Source: DYJE01 sp041660385
Lineage (GTDB): Bacteria; Desulfobacterota; Desulfobacteria; Desulfobacterales; Desulfolunaceae
Direction of reading: 5' to 3'
Assembly: GCA_041660385.1 (NCBI GenBank)
Contig: JBAZWJ010000012.1
Coordinates: 1 to 64,000 of the forward strand
Length of the DNA: 64,000 nt
Shown here: positions 52,783-61,794 of the stretch, piece after piece
Numbering within the stretch: position 1 is the stretch's first letter
Layout: each line of letters opens with the position of its first letter
The notes under the pieces: generated by a model
Database searches by the model: none
Seen by the model: only the letters and a program-made list of their open reading frames with translations
Told to the model about the DNA's origin: nothing
Position numbers and translations under genes: made by a program

Positions 52783-54107
52783 GAGGGTTCACGTCCGGCG
52801 GGCAGGTAAAAAATCACCAGATCACCCTGGGCGGCGTCCGGTATGATGAGGCCGGGAGTCATCCCCGCAACTTCAAGGGCTTTTGTAAACATCATGTCCT
52901 CGTCTCTGGCGCTGTCGATTTCAAAAAGAATGTTGGAAATCCCCTGACGACCTAAAAGCGCGATGTGAGCCGCCACATTTTCCGCCATGTCCCGGCCCGC
53001 GCACAAGGGACGGAGAATGGCCATGGTCCGCCGGTTTTTGAATTCCACCGCGATCACCGAATGGTCCCGCAATCCCGACGTTCTGAAATCCGTCTCTCTG
53101 ATTTGACGGGGCAGGCAGAGCCGGTCGTATTCGGAGCGAAGAAATCCGGCAAATTCTTTTTCGCTGTAGATGGCCTTGCCGCCGGTTTCTTCTTTCAATT
53201 GTCTGTAATAATAGGAAAGGGCCATGGGATTGCCCTTTGCATCGCTTGCGGGAATCTCGCCCAGATAATCAAAAAACCGGGCATATCCCCTCATCGGTCC
53301 CTGCCTCCGCAGCATTCCCCTGACGGAGGTTCGGGATATTTTCGACACAGCCTGATCCATCAGACCGGAAAGGATGTCATCGCCAGGATCTTCGCTGAAC
53401 ACATACGGTCCAAACACTTCGACGCAGGACTCGGTCAAGCTCCGCCAGACCATGCCACCCACCATGGTTTCGTTGTCCAGAGCCAGGGCTGCGCAAAGAT
53501 CGCCCGCCGTCAGCATATCGGCGGCCATGGCTCCTTTCAGAAGAAATTCCGGGGTGAATTCGGGATTTCCCGATGCCACAAGTCCGCAAAAATAACGCAG
53601 ATCTTCCGGGCCGGGTTCGGTTATTCTCAGGCTTCCCTGTCGCTTGAGTGTCTGAACCGGAAGGGCCGGAGATAATGCATAGGCCCGCTCCCGCCAGAGA
53701 CGGATGATCACGCGTTCCGCAGCCCCGAAATCCAGACTCAGGCCGCTCACAGACCTGGCCGCGATCATGGGGCCAAGCATATCAAGCACCGTCTCGTCAT
53801 CCAGATCAACCTGAAAGGCCAGGTTAAGGGCCCGCATGTCGGGGTTAACCATGTGAAAAGCCAATGTCAGCAGAATCCGGTATCCGCCGTCTTCCAGCGT
53901 CAAATCAATATCCACATCCCCGCCTGTCCGTGCTCCATGGTAAACATACAGTTCTTCCGCAGCAAGGGTCAGACCGGTGCGCTCCGGCCCATCGAATCCA
54001 AAGGAGCGCGCCGCCTTGTCAACAAATTCCAGAGCAAGGGGCAGAAACGCCGTGGTAAACGGAAAACGCGCAGATGCTTTATTTTGCCTGATCGGTTTGT
54101 TTTTCAT
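52779..54107 (-). CDS. degenerate RsbW-like domain fused to GNAT-like region
   Basis: A 442-residue protein. Residues about 14-155 resemble an anti-sigma kinase fold (ERTGLTLAAEELYVYH, then LTLEDGGYRILLTLAF), but the N-box asparagine position is a tyrosine, so ATP binding is unlikely. Residues about 160-440 look like an acetyltransferase-related region (RITEPGPEDLRYFCGLVASG, MVGGMVWRSL). A similar division of labour occurs in its neighbour at 54467-55495, which is GNAT-like. The start lies downstream of a GGAAAC ribosome site. The pair with HisC-like and MFS genes suggests a metabolic rather than sigma-related role. Confidence 0.55.
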   Translation of the reverse strand: MKNKPIRQNKASARFPFTTAFLPLALEFVDKAARSFGFDGPERTGLTLAAEELYVYHGARTGGDVDIDLTLEDGGYRILLTLAFHMVNPDMRALNLAFQVDLDDETVLDMLGPMIAARSVSGLSLDFGAAERVIIRLWRERAYALSPALPVQTLKRQGSLRITEPGPEDLRYFCGLVASGNPEFTPEFLLKGAMAADMLTAGDLCAALALDNETMVGGMVWRSLTESCVEVFGPYVFSEDPGDDILSGLMDQAVSKISRTSVRGMLRRQGPMRGYARFFDYLGEIPASDAKGNPMALSYYYRQLKEETGGKAIYSEKEFAGFLRSEYDRLCLPRQIRETDFRTSGLRDHSVIAVEFKNRRTMAILRPLCAGRDMAENVAAHIALLGRQGISNILFEIDSARDEDMMFTKALEVAGMTPGLIIPDAAQGDLVIFYLPAGREPS

Positions 54108-54466
54108 AATGTTTCCAGTGAAGTCATTTCCGGTTCTGATTAATTTTCATGCGTATTGCCTCTGGCCTCAAGTATGCGTCAGACCCTCGTAGGTCGGGTA
54201 GAGGAACGAAACCCGACAAATGATCCGATCCTTAAAATAATCGGGCATTTATTTTATTGAAGGTGCCATCAGTGAATAAATACAATATCGATTTCTCAAT
54301 GGCCAGCACCTGTCGGATTTCGTTTCTCTATCCGACCTAACTTAGTTCGCAAACTCTGAATCATCGTTCGAGAGCGTTGAGATTCAAAGGTTGTCTTCCC
54401 TCATCGAGGGGCTACTGAGCGATGCTATTGGCTTCGTTGTTTTTTTTGCTCTCAAAAAAAGATACG
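54108..54466. other. intergenic region with a long inverted repeat
   Basis: About 360 bases between the two acetyltransferase-like genes. An imperfect inverted repeat has arms at 54190-54218 (AGGTCGGGTAGAGGAACGAA) and 54311-54339 (TTCGTTTCTCTATCCGACCT), with a loop of about 90 bases. No gene is apparent. Confidence 0.65.
54190..54339. repeat. long inverted repeat (GTCGGGTAGAGGAACGAAA type)
   Basis: Both arms carry the same unit (GTCGG followed by a run of G/A and CGAA), paired with two or three mismatches. Such elements often occur between genes as mobile or REP-like units; the large loop is unusual for a terminator. Confidence 0.65.
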
Positions 54467-55495
54467 CTATTGCCCAATCACCCATTCCCGGTCCGTTTGG
54501 ATAAAAGATAAAATCCGGCGGCCCGCATCTGTATCCAGTACAATGGATTCAAAATCCGGCGGGCATTCCAGTTTCTGCATCAACAGACCGTCACCGTCAA
54601 ACCACCTCGGCAAAGCACCGCCAAAAAAATATCCCATCCCCCGGAGCGTTTCCACCGTTTCACCGGCCCAGGGTTCGGTCATGTTGACCCAGACTTGAAA
54701 CACCGTGACTTTCTTTTCACGGGCTTTTGCTTGCAGATCAGCCATACAGGTCTGTAAATCAGCGCCGGATCTGGGGACGGCGATTCTGGCAACTCCGGCG
54801 AAATCAAATAGTTCCATATTCGCCTGGGTGGTTATGTCCAAAGGGAGTTTGCCGTCAGACAGGCAAAGGTCTCGCTCATCATCAAGACGGCCATAGATCC
54901 AACGAAGTTCCTCTTCATAAACCCGGGGCAGAAAAATCTGATGAGGCGATGGATGATAGCATCGGAACACGGTCAGGGACGCCACACGGCCGGGGGCACT
55001 TTTTTCTTTGGCGTAGGCCGCCGCCGGCATGAGGGCAACCTCAATGGCTGTTTCGATATGTTTGAAAAACATGGCGTTTTTTTGTGTATAGGGCTGATTG
55101 CAGACAGCCTCCACAAACACTTCCTGGATATGGGTCGTTTCCGGCACAAAGGAATCAAACAAGAAAACACCCATTTGTTTATTGATACCTGTGTTTCGAT
55201 AGTCCTTCAGAACCAGCGACACACCGATCTCGTAAAGGTTTGGATAAGGCGCGGATCTGTACAGGTGACTTACGCCCACAACCTGACCCGAAGCTGAGCG
55301 GGCCACAATGGAATAATATCGCCCTTCCTTGTTGGCGAGAATAATGGCCGCCGGGTCGTAAAACAGCCGGATGGGGTACTGCTCTCCGTAAACCGCCCGG
55401 AACAGTGCAACAAGTCCTTTGGCATCTTCTGGCCGAAAATTCCCCACGGTAAACGGTTTACCCGCCGTTGATTCGTCATCTTGTTTAATAGTCAT
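54467..55495 (-). CDS. GNAT-type N-acetyltransferase-like protein
   Basis: A 342-residue protein. Residues about 16-140 form a GNAT-like fold (FRPEDAKGLVALFRAVYG, SGQVVGVSHLYRSAP, GVSLVLKDYRNTGINKQMG). The acetyl-CoA loop R/Q-x2-G-x-G is changed to RNTGINKQ, so binding is uncertain. The rest (about 150-340) is unassigned. It lies between the MFS gene and the RsbW/GNAT-like gene, in the same direction. Confidence 0.65.
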   Translation of the reverse strand: MTIKQDDESTAGKPFTVGNFRPEDAKGLVALFRAVYGEQYPIRLFYDPAAIILANKEGRYYSIVARSASGQVVGVSHLYRSAPYPNLYEIGVSLVLKDYRNTGINKQMGVFLFDSFVPETTHIQEVFVEAVCNQPYTQKNAMFFKHIETAIEVALMPAAAYAKEKSAPGRVASLTVFRCYHPSPHQIFLPRVYEEELRWIYGRLDDERDLCLSDGKLPLDITTQANMELFDFAGVARIAVPRSGADLQTCMADLQAKAREKKVTVFQVWVNMTEPWAGETVETLRGMGYFFGGALPRWFDGDGLLMQKLECPPDFESIVLDTDAGRRILSFIQTDREWVIGQ

Positions 55496-55531
55496 TTTGC
55501 GTTCCTTTATTTTATTGAATCATCTACATCT

Positions 55532-55681
55532 GATGGACTCGTAAAAAGTCGCCCGATGGCTATGGAAAAAGGCCCAGAGGCAAGGCATAGTGTTTGGCCA
55601 GGGACGAAGGCATACATGTAGTATGTCGAGTGTCTGGTCAAACACTATAACGCCGCATATGGGACTTTTTACGACGCCATC
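55532..55681. repeat. interspersed repeat with terminal inverted ends
   Basis: A 150-base element with left end GATGGACTCGTAAAAAGTC and right end GACTTTTTACGACGCCATC, which are inverted copies. Inside are ACACTAT-type segments that also pair (TAGTGTTTGGCCAG / CTGGTCAAACACTA). Its right end overlaps the 3' end of the MFS gene and provides its stop codon. Fragments occur at 14175-14224 and 10456-10472. Confidence 0.85.
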
Positions 55682-56883
55682 ACATCATGCGGTTCCATGC
55701 GTTTCAGCACCATCACAAGAACAAGGGCCAATAAGGCCAAACCAGCCCCGGCTTCGAAGGGAATGGCGTATCCCGATTTCAACCCCACCATGGCACCACC
55801 CAGAGCCGGGGTGATGAAATAACCCATATCCATGACAAACAGCCCCAGATTGGTGTTCAACCCCCGCAATCCCGGGGCTGAAAAGGTAAAAACCAGGGCG
55901 TTGATCTGGGGAAGAATCACTCCCATACTGAGACCATATAGCCCGGCAAGACCGTAGAAAAAAAGACCGCCGGTGATCCGCGAGAACAGGCTCAGACAAA
56001 GAGTCAGAAGAATCAGGCCAGCCAGCAGCGTGTTTGCTTTGTTGATTTTGTCAAAGGCCGGGCCGCCAAAGGCGCGCACAGCAATCATGGTGGTCATGGA
56101 AATGGAGAAGAAGAAACCCACATCGCCAAGATCCTTCTGAAGCGAAAGATCCTTCATGAAATAAAAAACCGTGGCATGGCAAAAAAAGACAAGCAGGGTG
56201 ATAAAAAGAAGCAGCAGCACCGGCCGGTTCCCAAAGTTCTGCCGGATTTCAGGCAGAGCCGGACGGCGCATCAGGGCCGAATCCATGCCTGCCAGTGCCT
56301 TGCCCACACGTCGCCGCATCAGGGCGAGAAGGCAGATGGCAAGAAAGGCGAAGATGGAAAAACCCGCATAAATGGAAGCCTCGTTTGTGACATGGGGGAG
56401 CAGGGTTTCGGTCACGGGCGGTACAACGGCGTAAGGAATCATGGTGGACACACTGATGATCCCGAATCCCTGTCCGCTTTTTTCCCTTGGAATAAATGTA
56501 ACGATCAGGGCGATCACCGCCGACGTCAAAAGAACAAACGCTGCGCCGTGGAATATCCGTAAAGCAAAGAGAGCGGGTATGGTCACGGCAAAGGGATAGG
56601 CCCAGGATGCGGCAATGACCATCACCAACGATATCAGGATCAGGCGGGGTGTGTCTTTCGCGCCGATCAGGGGAATGACAAAAAGCCTCAGCACAAAGGC
56701 GGTCATGGGTTCCAGCCCCACCAGAAAACCGCGCCATGAAGGAGGAATGTTCATATTCCCCAGATAATGAAAAAAGCTGTAAAACACAGCGATATTGCAG
56801 AAGGCGACCACAATAATTCCGTTGAGCGCAATAAATTCAAACGTAAATAACTTACGGCTATCGGTGGGCATCCGGTTATCCAT
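55669..56883 (-). CDS. MFS transporter
   Basis: A 404-residue protein with 12 predicted membrane helices of the major facilitator type. It opens LFTFEFIALNGIIVVAFCNIAVFYSFFHYLG and has the inner loop region SALMRRPALPEIRQNF between the halves. The motif between helices 2 and 3 (RLFVIPLIGAKDTPRLILI) is a weak MFS signature. It may export the product of the adjacent aminotransferase and acyltransferases. The stop codon lies in the adjoining repeat. Confidence 0.85.
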   Translation of the reverse strand: MDNRMPTDSRKLFTFEFIALNGIIVVAFCNIAVFYSFFHYLGNMNIPPSWRGFLVGLEPMTAFVLRLFVIPLIGAKDTPRLILISLVMVIAASWAYPFAVTIPALFALRIFHGAAFVLLTSAVIALIVTFIPREKSGQGFGIISVSTMIPYAVVPPVTETLLPHVTNEASIYAGFSIFAFLAICLLALMRRRVGKALAGMDSALMRRPALPEIRQNFGNRPVLLLLFITLLVFFCHATVFYFMKDLSLQKDLGDVGFFFSISMTTMIAVRAFGGPAFDKINKANTLLAGLILLTLCLSLFSRITGGLFFYGLAGLYGLSMGVILPQINALVFTFSAPGLRGLNTNLGLFVMDMGYFITPALGGAMVGLKSGYAIPFEAGAGLALLALVLVMVLKRMEPHDVMAS

Positions 56884-57224
56884 GTTTTCTTGAGGGTTTA
56901 TTCAGGCTGTTCAGGTAGTAGAATAGCCTGAATAATAATCCTACTGCAAGTTGTTTTGACGCTGGATTTATAATTCCATAGCCATCTGGTGACATTTTTA
57001 AGGGTTAACCAAATTTCCATGCTCCCCGGATGCCCGGTTGACAAGGTTTTCGGAGTTTAAAGACAAACTATAGCTTGACACAAAACGCTGAAATGAACTA
57101 TATGGTTCGTTTGAAAAAAAGTTTTAAATCGTGTGAAAATCAACAGGTTTCAGGCCGTTGCAAGGCGTCCTGGACCAAAGGACGCTGTGCCCGGCACCTT
57201 TGTTTTGTTTTATGAGAGGGATTC
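56884..57224. other. divergent promoter region upstream of the dsr operon
   Basis: About 340 bases between the MFS gene and the RsbRD/dsr group. It contains a good sigma70-like promoter on the plus strand (57075-57104) and otherwise no gene or repeat that I can recognise. Confidence 0.6.
57075..57104 (+). promoter_or_regulatory. sigma70-like promoter for the RsbRD-dsr group
   Basis: TTGACA at 57075-57080, 18 bases of spacer, and TATATG at 57099-57104. The -35 is perfect. The predicted start would give a leader of about 110 bases before the RsbRD gene. Confidence 0.5.
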
Positions 57225-57797
57225 ATGGATTTTGTAAATATATTGACCACCAAGCGGTCCGACGTCATCAAACGCTGGTTTGACCATGTGGTCAGAACAT
57301 ACCCCTCCGACAGCGCCCAGTTTCTTCTAAACATCAAAGATCAGTTTTCCAATCCCATCGGTGCAACAACCCATAAGGCCCTGGAAGATGTTTTTGATGC
57401 GCTGGTTTCCGGTAAAACCCGTGATGAACTCATTCCTCTTATTGACCCGGCTATTCGGATTAAAGCGGTTCAACAATTTAGCCCTTCAGCGTCCGTAGCG
57501 TTCGTATTGCATCTGAAATCCGTTGTTCGGGACCTTTTTGAAAAAGAAATCAAATCAGGTGGAATTAGCCGTTCCGACCTGGAACTTTTTGATCAGAAGG
57601 TGGACGGGCTTTGCCTGATCGCCTTTGATATTTACATGGGCTGCCGTGAGCAGATATTCACGTTCAAGGCGGATCAGGTAAAATCCAGAACCCTTAAGCT
57701 TCTGGAAAAAGCGGATATATTGTGTGAGGTGCCCGACGTCGGGACCGAAATTATTCCACATAATGTTTATAAAAACGGAGGCTTCGACGGCAAGTAG
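57225..57797 (+). CDS. RsbRD N-terminal domain protein
   Basis: A 190-residue cytoplasmic protein matching the RsbRD_N domain (PF14361), with KRSDVIKRWFDHVVRTYPSDSAQFL, a helix-rich body, and DIYMGCREQIFTFKADQVKSRT at the end. In Desulfobacterota it is commonly found just before dsrMKJOP. A redox- or stress-related regulator of the dsr complex is a common guess, but its role is not established. The GAGAGGG ribosome site fits the ATG. It lies about 155 bases before dsrM. Confidence 0.85.
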   Translation: MDFVNILTTKRSDVIKRWFDHVVRTYPSDSAQFLLNIKDQFSNPIGATTHKALEDVFDALVSGKTRDELIPLIDPAIRIKAVQQFSPSASVAFVLHLKSVVRDLFEKEIKSGGISRSDLELFDQKVDGLCLIAFDIYMGCREQIFTFKADQVKSRTLKLLEKADILCEVPDVGTEIIPHNVYKNGGFDGK

Positions 57798-57952
57798 TCT
57801 CCTGCTTTGTGTTGCCCTGAGTTTTTTTAGATCAGGAAATGCATTTCCATGAATGTGGTCGGCTTTCAATGGTTATGTATCCGGATCTTGACTCCGATTA
57901 TCAAAGCAGGGTGTGAACGCTTGAGAAAGCCCCAAAGGGTGAGGAAATGTAC

Positions 57953-58951
57953 ATGATCGTTAATATTATGATGTCCCTCGTTGCAGTTGTCGTTCTGGGA
58001 GCGGTCGCCTTTGCTGGCGGAAGCGTTCCCGGGCTGCAGGTGGTCTTCGGGATATGGATACCGTATGCAGCCGCAGTTATTTTTCTACTCGGCTTTATAT
58101 GGCGTATCTTCAAATGGGCCAAATCCCCGGTTCCTTTCCGAATTCCAACAACATGCGGCCAGCAGAAATCCCTGCCATGGATCAAACACAACTCGATCGA
58201 TAACCCCACCACGACCAAGGGCGTTATTCTTCGAATGTTCTTTGAAATCGTGGCTTTCAGGTCTCTCTTCAGAAACACCAAAAGCCAGATCAAAGGTGAC
58301 AGAATCTCCTACGAATGGGAAATCTGGCTCTGGCTTGCGGCCCTGGCGTTCCATTACTCGTTTCTGACTGTGGTTATCCGGCATATGCGGCTTTTCCTCG
58401 AACCTGTACCCGCCTGTATCGGAATCATCGAAACACTGGACAGCTTTTTCCAGATCGGTCTGCCCGTGGTGTTCGCTTCGGGAATCGTTTTGCTGGCAGC
58501 TGCTCTGTACCTGTTCGCACGCCGCGTGATCATCCCCCAGGTGAAGTACATCTCCATGATCGCCGATTACTTTCCGTTATTCCTGATTATCGGAATCGCT
58601 GGAACAGGCCTCTACATGAGGTATTTCTTGAGAGTTGATATCCATGCGATTAAGCAGCTCACCATGGGCCTCGTGACCCTTAAAGCCACGATCCCTGCCA
58701 ACGTGAGCCCCATGTTGTTCGCACACCTTTTCCTGGTTTCAACACTTCTCATTTATTTCCCGTTCAGCAAGCTGATGCACATGGGTGGTATTTTCTTAAG
58801 CCCCACCCGTAACCTTGCGAACAACAATCGTATGAAGCGGCACATCAATCCCTGGAACCCCGATCTTGAATTCGTGACTTATGAGAAATACGAAAATGAC
58901 TTCAGGGAAAAAATGATAGAGGCTGGTCTTCCAGTAGAAAAGGAGTCCTAA
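57953..58951 (+). CDS. dsrM: DsrM, membrane cytochrome b subunit
   Basis: A 332-residue NarI-like membrane protein of the DsrMKJOP complex, which links the quinone pool and periplasm to dissimilatory sulfite reduction (via DsrC trisulfide). It has about six membrane helices, with histidines in LAFHYSFLTVVIRHMRL and LFAHLFLVSTLLIYFPFSKLMHMGG that can ligate heme b. The ATG at 57953, eight bases after GAGG, is preferred to the ATG at 57947. The dsrK start overlaps the stop by one base. Confidence 0.95.
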   Translation: MIVNIMMSLVAVVVLGAVAFAGGSVPGLQVVFGIWIPYAAAVIFLLGFIWRIFKWAKSPVPFRIPTTCGQQKSLPWIKHNSIDNPTTTKGVILRMFFEIVAFRSLFRNTKSQIKGDRISYEWEIWLWLAALAFHYSFLTVVIRHMRLFLEPVPACIGIIETLDSFFQIGLPVVFASGIVLLAAALYLFARRVIIPQVKYISMIADYFPLFLIIGIAGTGLYMRYFLRVDIHAIKQLTMGLVTLKATIPANVSPMLFAHLFLVSTLLIYFPFSKLMHMGGIFLSPTRNLANNNRMKRHINPWNPDLEFVTYEKYENDFREKMIEAGLPVEKES

Positions 58952-60561
58952 TGAAAATAAAACCGGAAGAAATGTTAAAAATCGACACCAAGCCGCCAGC
59001 GAAACACTGGATGGATGTGCCACCGGATTTATCCGAAGGCAAGTATCTGTACCCAGCGAAGGCAAAATCCCTGGAATACCTTCACCTGCCGAACCCCAGA
59101 GACTGGTCGCCGACAGATGAAGACTGGAAACTCCCGGAAAACTGGCAGAAGATCATCCATGACGGTTTCAAGGAACGTCTGGACAAATACCGTTCACTCA
59201 AAGTGTTCATGGACATATGCGTCCGCTGCGGTGCCTGCGCCGACAAATGCCACTTCTACATCGGTTCCGGCGATCCCAAGAACATGCCTGTTCTGAGAGC
59301 GGAACTTTTGAGATCCATTTACCGAAATGATTTCACAACCGTGGGCAAGATCTTCGGTCGCCTTGCAGGCGCACGGAAACTCACACCCCTTGTGATCAAG
59401 GAATGGTTCTCCTATCTTTATCAGTGTACCGAATGCCGTCGTTGCTCCGTGTTCTGTCCCTACGGTATCGACACGGCTGAGATCACTATGATGGGTCGCG
59501 AGCTCTTAAACCTCATCGGTGTGAACATCAACTGGATCAAAGATCCTGTTTCCAATTGCTCACGAACCGGTAACCATCTCGGCATCCAGCCCCAGAACTT
59601 CAAAGAGATCATCGAGTTCTTCTGCGACGATATCGAAGAAATCACCGGCGTGGCCATCAAGCCCTCGTTCAACAGAAAAGGCGCAGAAGTTCTTTTCGTG
59701 ACGCCTTCAGGTGACGCGTTCGCCGATCCCGGAACGTATACTTTCATGGGCTACCTGATGCTGTTTGAACACATCGGGCTGGATTACACCCTTTCAACGT
59801 ATGCATCGGAAGGTGGTAACTTCGGTCTATTCACCTCCTCCGATATGATGAAAAAATTGAATGCCAAGATGTACCACGAAGCGAAACGTCTGGGCGTCAA
59901 ATACATCATCGGTGGTGAGTGCGGTCATATGTGGCGCGTGATCAACCAGTACATGGATACGATGAACGGACCTGCCGACTTCCTCGAAGTACCGAAGTCG
60001 CCGATCACAGGTACTGTTTTCCAGAATGCGGCGTCTACCAAGATGATCCACATTGCTGAATTTACCGCTGATCTTATCAAACACAACAAACTGAAACTTG
60101 ATCCAAGCCGTAACAATCACCATCGGGTGACATGGCATGACTCCTGTAACACCGCCAGAGGCATGGGGCTTCTTGACGAACCCCGTTATGTTCTTAACGC
60201 GGTGTGCAATAACGTGTTTGAAATGCCTCCCAGCACCACGCGTGAATATACGTTCTGCTGTGGCAGCGGGTCGGGTACCAACACGGAAGAGATTATGGAA
60301 CAGAGGCTTAGAGGCGGTCTGCCAAGAGCCAACGCGGTCAAGTACGTTCACGACAAATACGGCGTGAATATGCTGGGTTGTGTCTGCGCCATCGACAGGG
60401 CGGTTCTGCCTCCGCTTATGGATTACTGGGTTCCCGGCGTGGCCGTGACCGGTCTTCATGAGCTTGTGGGTAACGCTCTGGTTATGGAAGGCGAGATCGA
60501 ACGGACCTTGGACCTGAGAATGGAAGATTTACCAGGCGCGGAGGGCGATACTGATGAATGA
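58951..60561 (+). CDS. dsrK: DsrK, HdrD-like iron-sulfur subunit
   Basis: A 536-residue protein with two [4Fe-4S] sites (C90-x2-C93-x2-C96-x3-C100 and C159-x2-C162-x2-C165-x3-C169) and two CCG domains (CGHMWR, HDSCNTARG, and CCGSGSGTNTEE) that bind the non-cubane cluster used for DsrC trisulfide reduction. It faces the cytoplasm. AAGGAG precedes the ATG. The dsrJ start overlaps it by eight bases. Confidence 0.96.
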   Translation: MKIKPEEMLKIDTKPPAKHWMDVPPDLSEGKYLYPAKAKSLEYLHLPNPRDWSPTDEDWKLPENWQKIIHDGFKERLDKYRSLKVFMDICVRCGACADKCHFYIGSGDPKNMPVLRAELLRSIYRNDFTTVGKIFGRLAGARKLTPLVIKEWFSYLYQCTECRRCSVFCPYGIDTAEITMMGRELLNLIGVNINWIKDPVSNCSRTGNHLGIQPQNFKEIIEFFCDDIEEITGVAIKPSFNRKGAEVLFVTPSGDAFADPGTYTFMGYLMLFEHIGLDYTLSTYASEGGNFGLFTSSDMMKKLNAKMYHEAKRLGVKYIIGGECGHMWRVINQYMDTMNGPADFLEVPKSPITGTVFQNAASTKMIHIAEFTADLIKHNKLKLDPSRNNHHRVTWHDSCNTARGMGLLDEPRYVLNAVCNNVFEMPPSTTREYTFCCGSGSGTNTEEIMEQRLRGGLPRANAVKYVHDKYGVNMLGCVCAIDRAVLPPLMDYWVPGVAVTGLHELVGNALVMEGEIERTLDLRMEDLPGAEGDTDE

Positions 60562-60964
60562 GAAAATTAAAATCATCGCAGGTGTAGTTATTTTTGCGGT
60601 GATATTCACCTGTCCTTTATGGATAAACATGGGGAAAGCCAATGAGGCGCCCGTGCCTGTTCTTTCTGAAAAGGCCAAGGCAGCCAAAACCTGCATACTC
60701 CCCAAAGACGAGATGCGTGCGAAACACATGCAGATTCTTGACGGATGGAGAAACTCCGTGGTCAGAGACGGCCAGCGGATTCACATCGTGAAAGACGCTG
60801 ATGGCAAGGAAAAGGAATACGACATGAGTCTTTCCAATACATGTCTGGGATGCCACACGAACAAAGCCGAGTTCTGTGACAAATGCCACGGATATGCCTC
60901 TGTCACCCCCTACTGCTGGGACTGCCATGTTGATCCCAATGCGAAGAAGGAGGCATCGCTATGA
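60554..60964 (+). CDS. dsrJ: DsrJ, triheme cytochrome c
   Basis: A 136-residue periplasmic cytochrome with an N-terminal membrane anchor (about 5-22). It has three CxxCH sites: C97-x2-C100-H101, C108-x2-C111-H112 and C121-x2-C124-H125. Cys47 lies in the region where the Allochromatium vinosum protein has the cysteine reported to ligate one heme. It overlaps dsrO by four bases. Confidence 0.95.
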   Translation: MNEKIKIIAGVVIFAVIFTCPLWINMGKANEAPVPVLSEKAKAAKTCILPKDEMRAKHMQILDGWRNSVVRDGQRIHIVKDADGKEKEYDMSLSNTCLGCHTNKAEFCDKCHGYASVTPYCWDCHVDPNAKKEASL

Positions 60965-61782
60965 AAAATGGTAAGAAAAATAACAGGCGAGAATTCTTAA
61001 AAACAGCCGGTGCTACGGCAGTGGGTATCACTGCTTTATCCGGTTCTGCTTTTGCCATCGGAGAACACTTCATTTCTTCCAAAGAAACGAAAACCCATCC
61101 GGAGGACTTGAAAGCAGCTCGCTGGGGTATGGTGATCAATACGAAGAAATTGAACGAAGAAGTGATCCACGCCATTACCACCGCCTGTCATACGAAGCAC
61201 AATGTGCCTGATTGCCAGACGTTCAAAGAACCGGCAACGAAAAAAGAACACCATGAAATCAAGTGGATCTGGGAAGAACACTACCACAACGCCTTTGCGC
61301 CGGATGTGGAAGAATTCCTCTCCAAAAAACTGGAACACACACCCTTCCTGGTGCTGTGCAACCAGTGCCAGAATCCTCCTTGCGTTCAGGCATGCCCCAC
61401 CAAGGCGACATTCAAGCGCCCGGACGGCATTGTTCTCATGGACTTCCACCGCTGCATCGGATGCAGGTTCTGTATGGCAGCCTGTCCTTACGGTTCCAGG
61501 AGTTTTAACTTCCAGGATCCGAGAAACGGGCTTCCCAACGGTCTGCCCACCAATCCGGCTTTCCCCACACGTATGAAAGGTGTGGTTGAAAAATGCAATT
61601 TCTGCGCGGAACGGCTGGCCATCGGTAAAAAGCCCTATTGTGAAGAGGTGTCCAAAGGTGCCATCGTTTGCGGTGACCTGGGTGACGAGAAATCGGAAGT
61701 CAGACGACTGCTGGAAGAAAACAACGCGATCACTCGGAAAACATCCCTGGGAACAGGGCCTTCCGTGTTCTATATCGTGTAA
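60961..61782 (+). CDS. dsrO: DsrO, periplasmic iron-sulfur subunit
   Basis: A 273-residue Tat-exported protein (NRREFLKTAGATAV, RR at 9-10). Cysteine groups CNQCQNPPCVQAC, CIGCRFCMAAC, CNFCAE and CHTKHNVPDC indicate several [4Fe-4S] clusters. It passes electrons between DsrJ and DsrP in the complex. Confidence 0.95.
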   Translation: MKNGKKNNRREFLKTAGATAVGITALSGSAFAIGEHFISSKETKTHPEDLKAARWGMVINTKKLNEEVIHAITTACHTKHNVPDCQTFKEPATKKEHHEIKWIWEEHYHNAFAPDVEEFLSKKLEHTPFLVLCNQCQNPPCVQACPTKATFKRPDGIVLMDFHRCIGCRFCMAACPYGSRSFNFQDPRNGLPNGLPTNPAFPTRMKGVVEKCNFCAERLAIGKKPYCEEVSKGAIVCGDLGDEKSEVRRLLEENNAITRKTSLGTGPSVFYIV

Positions 61783-61794
61783 CAGGAGGTAACG

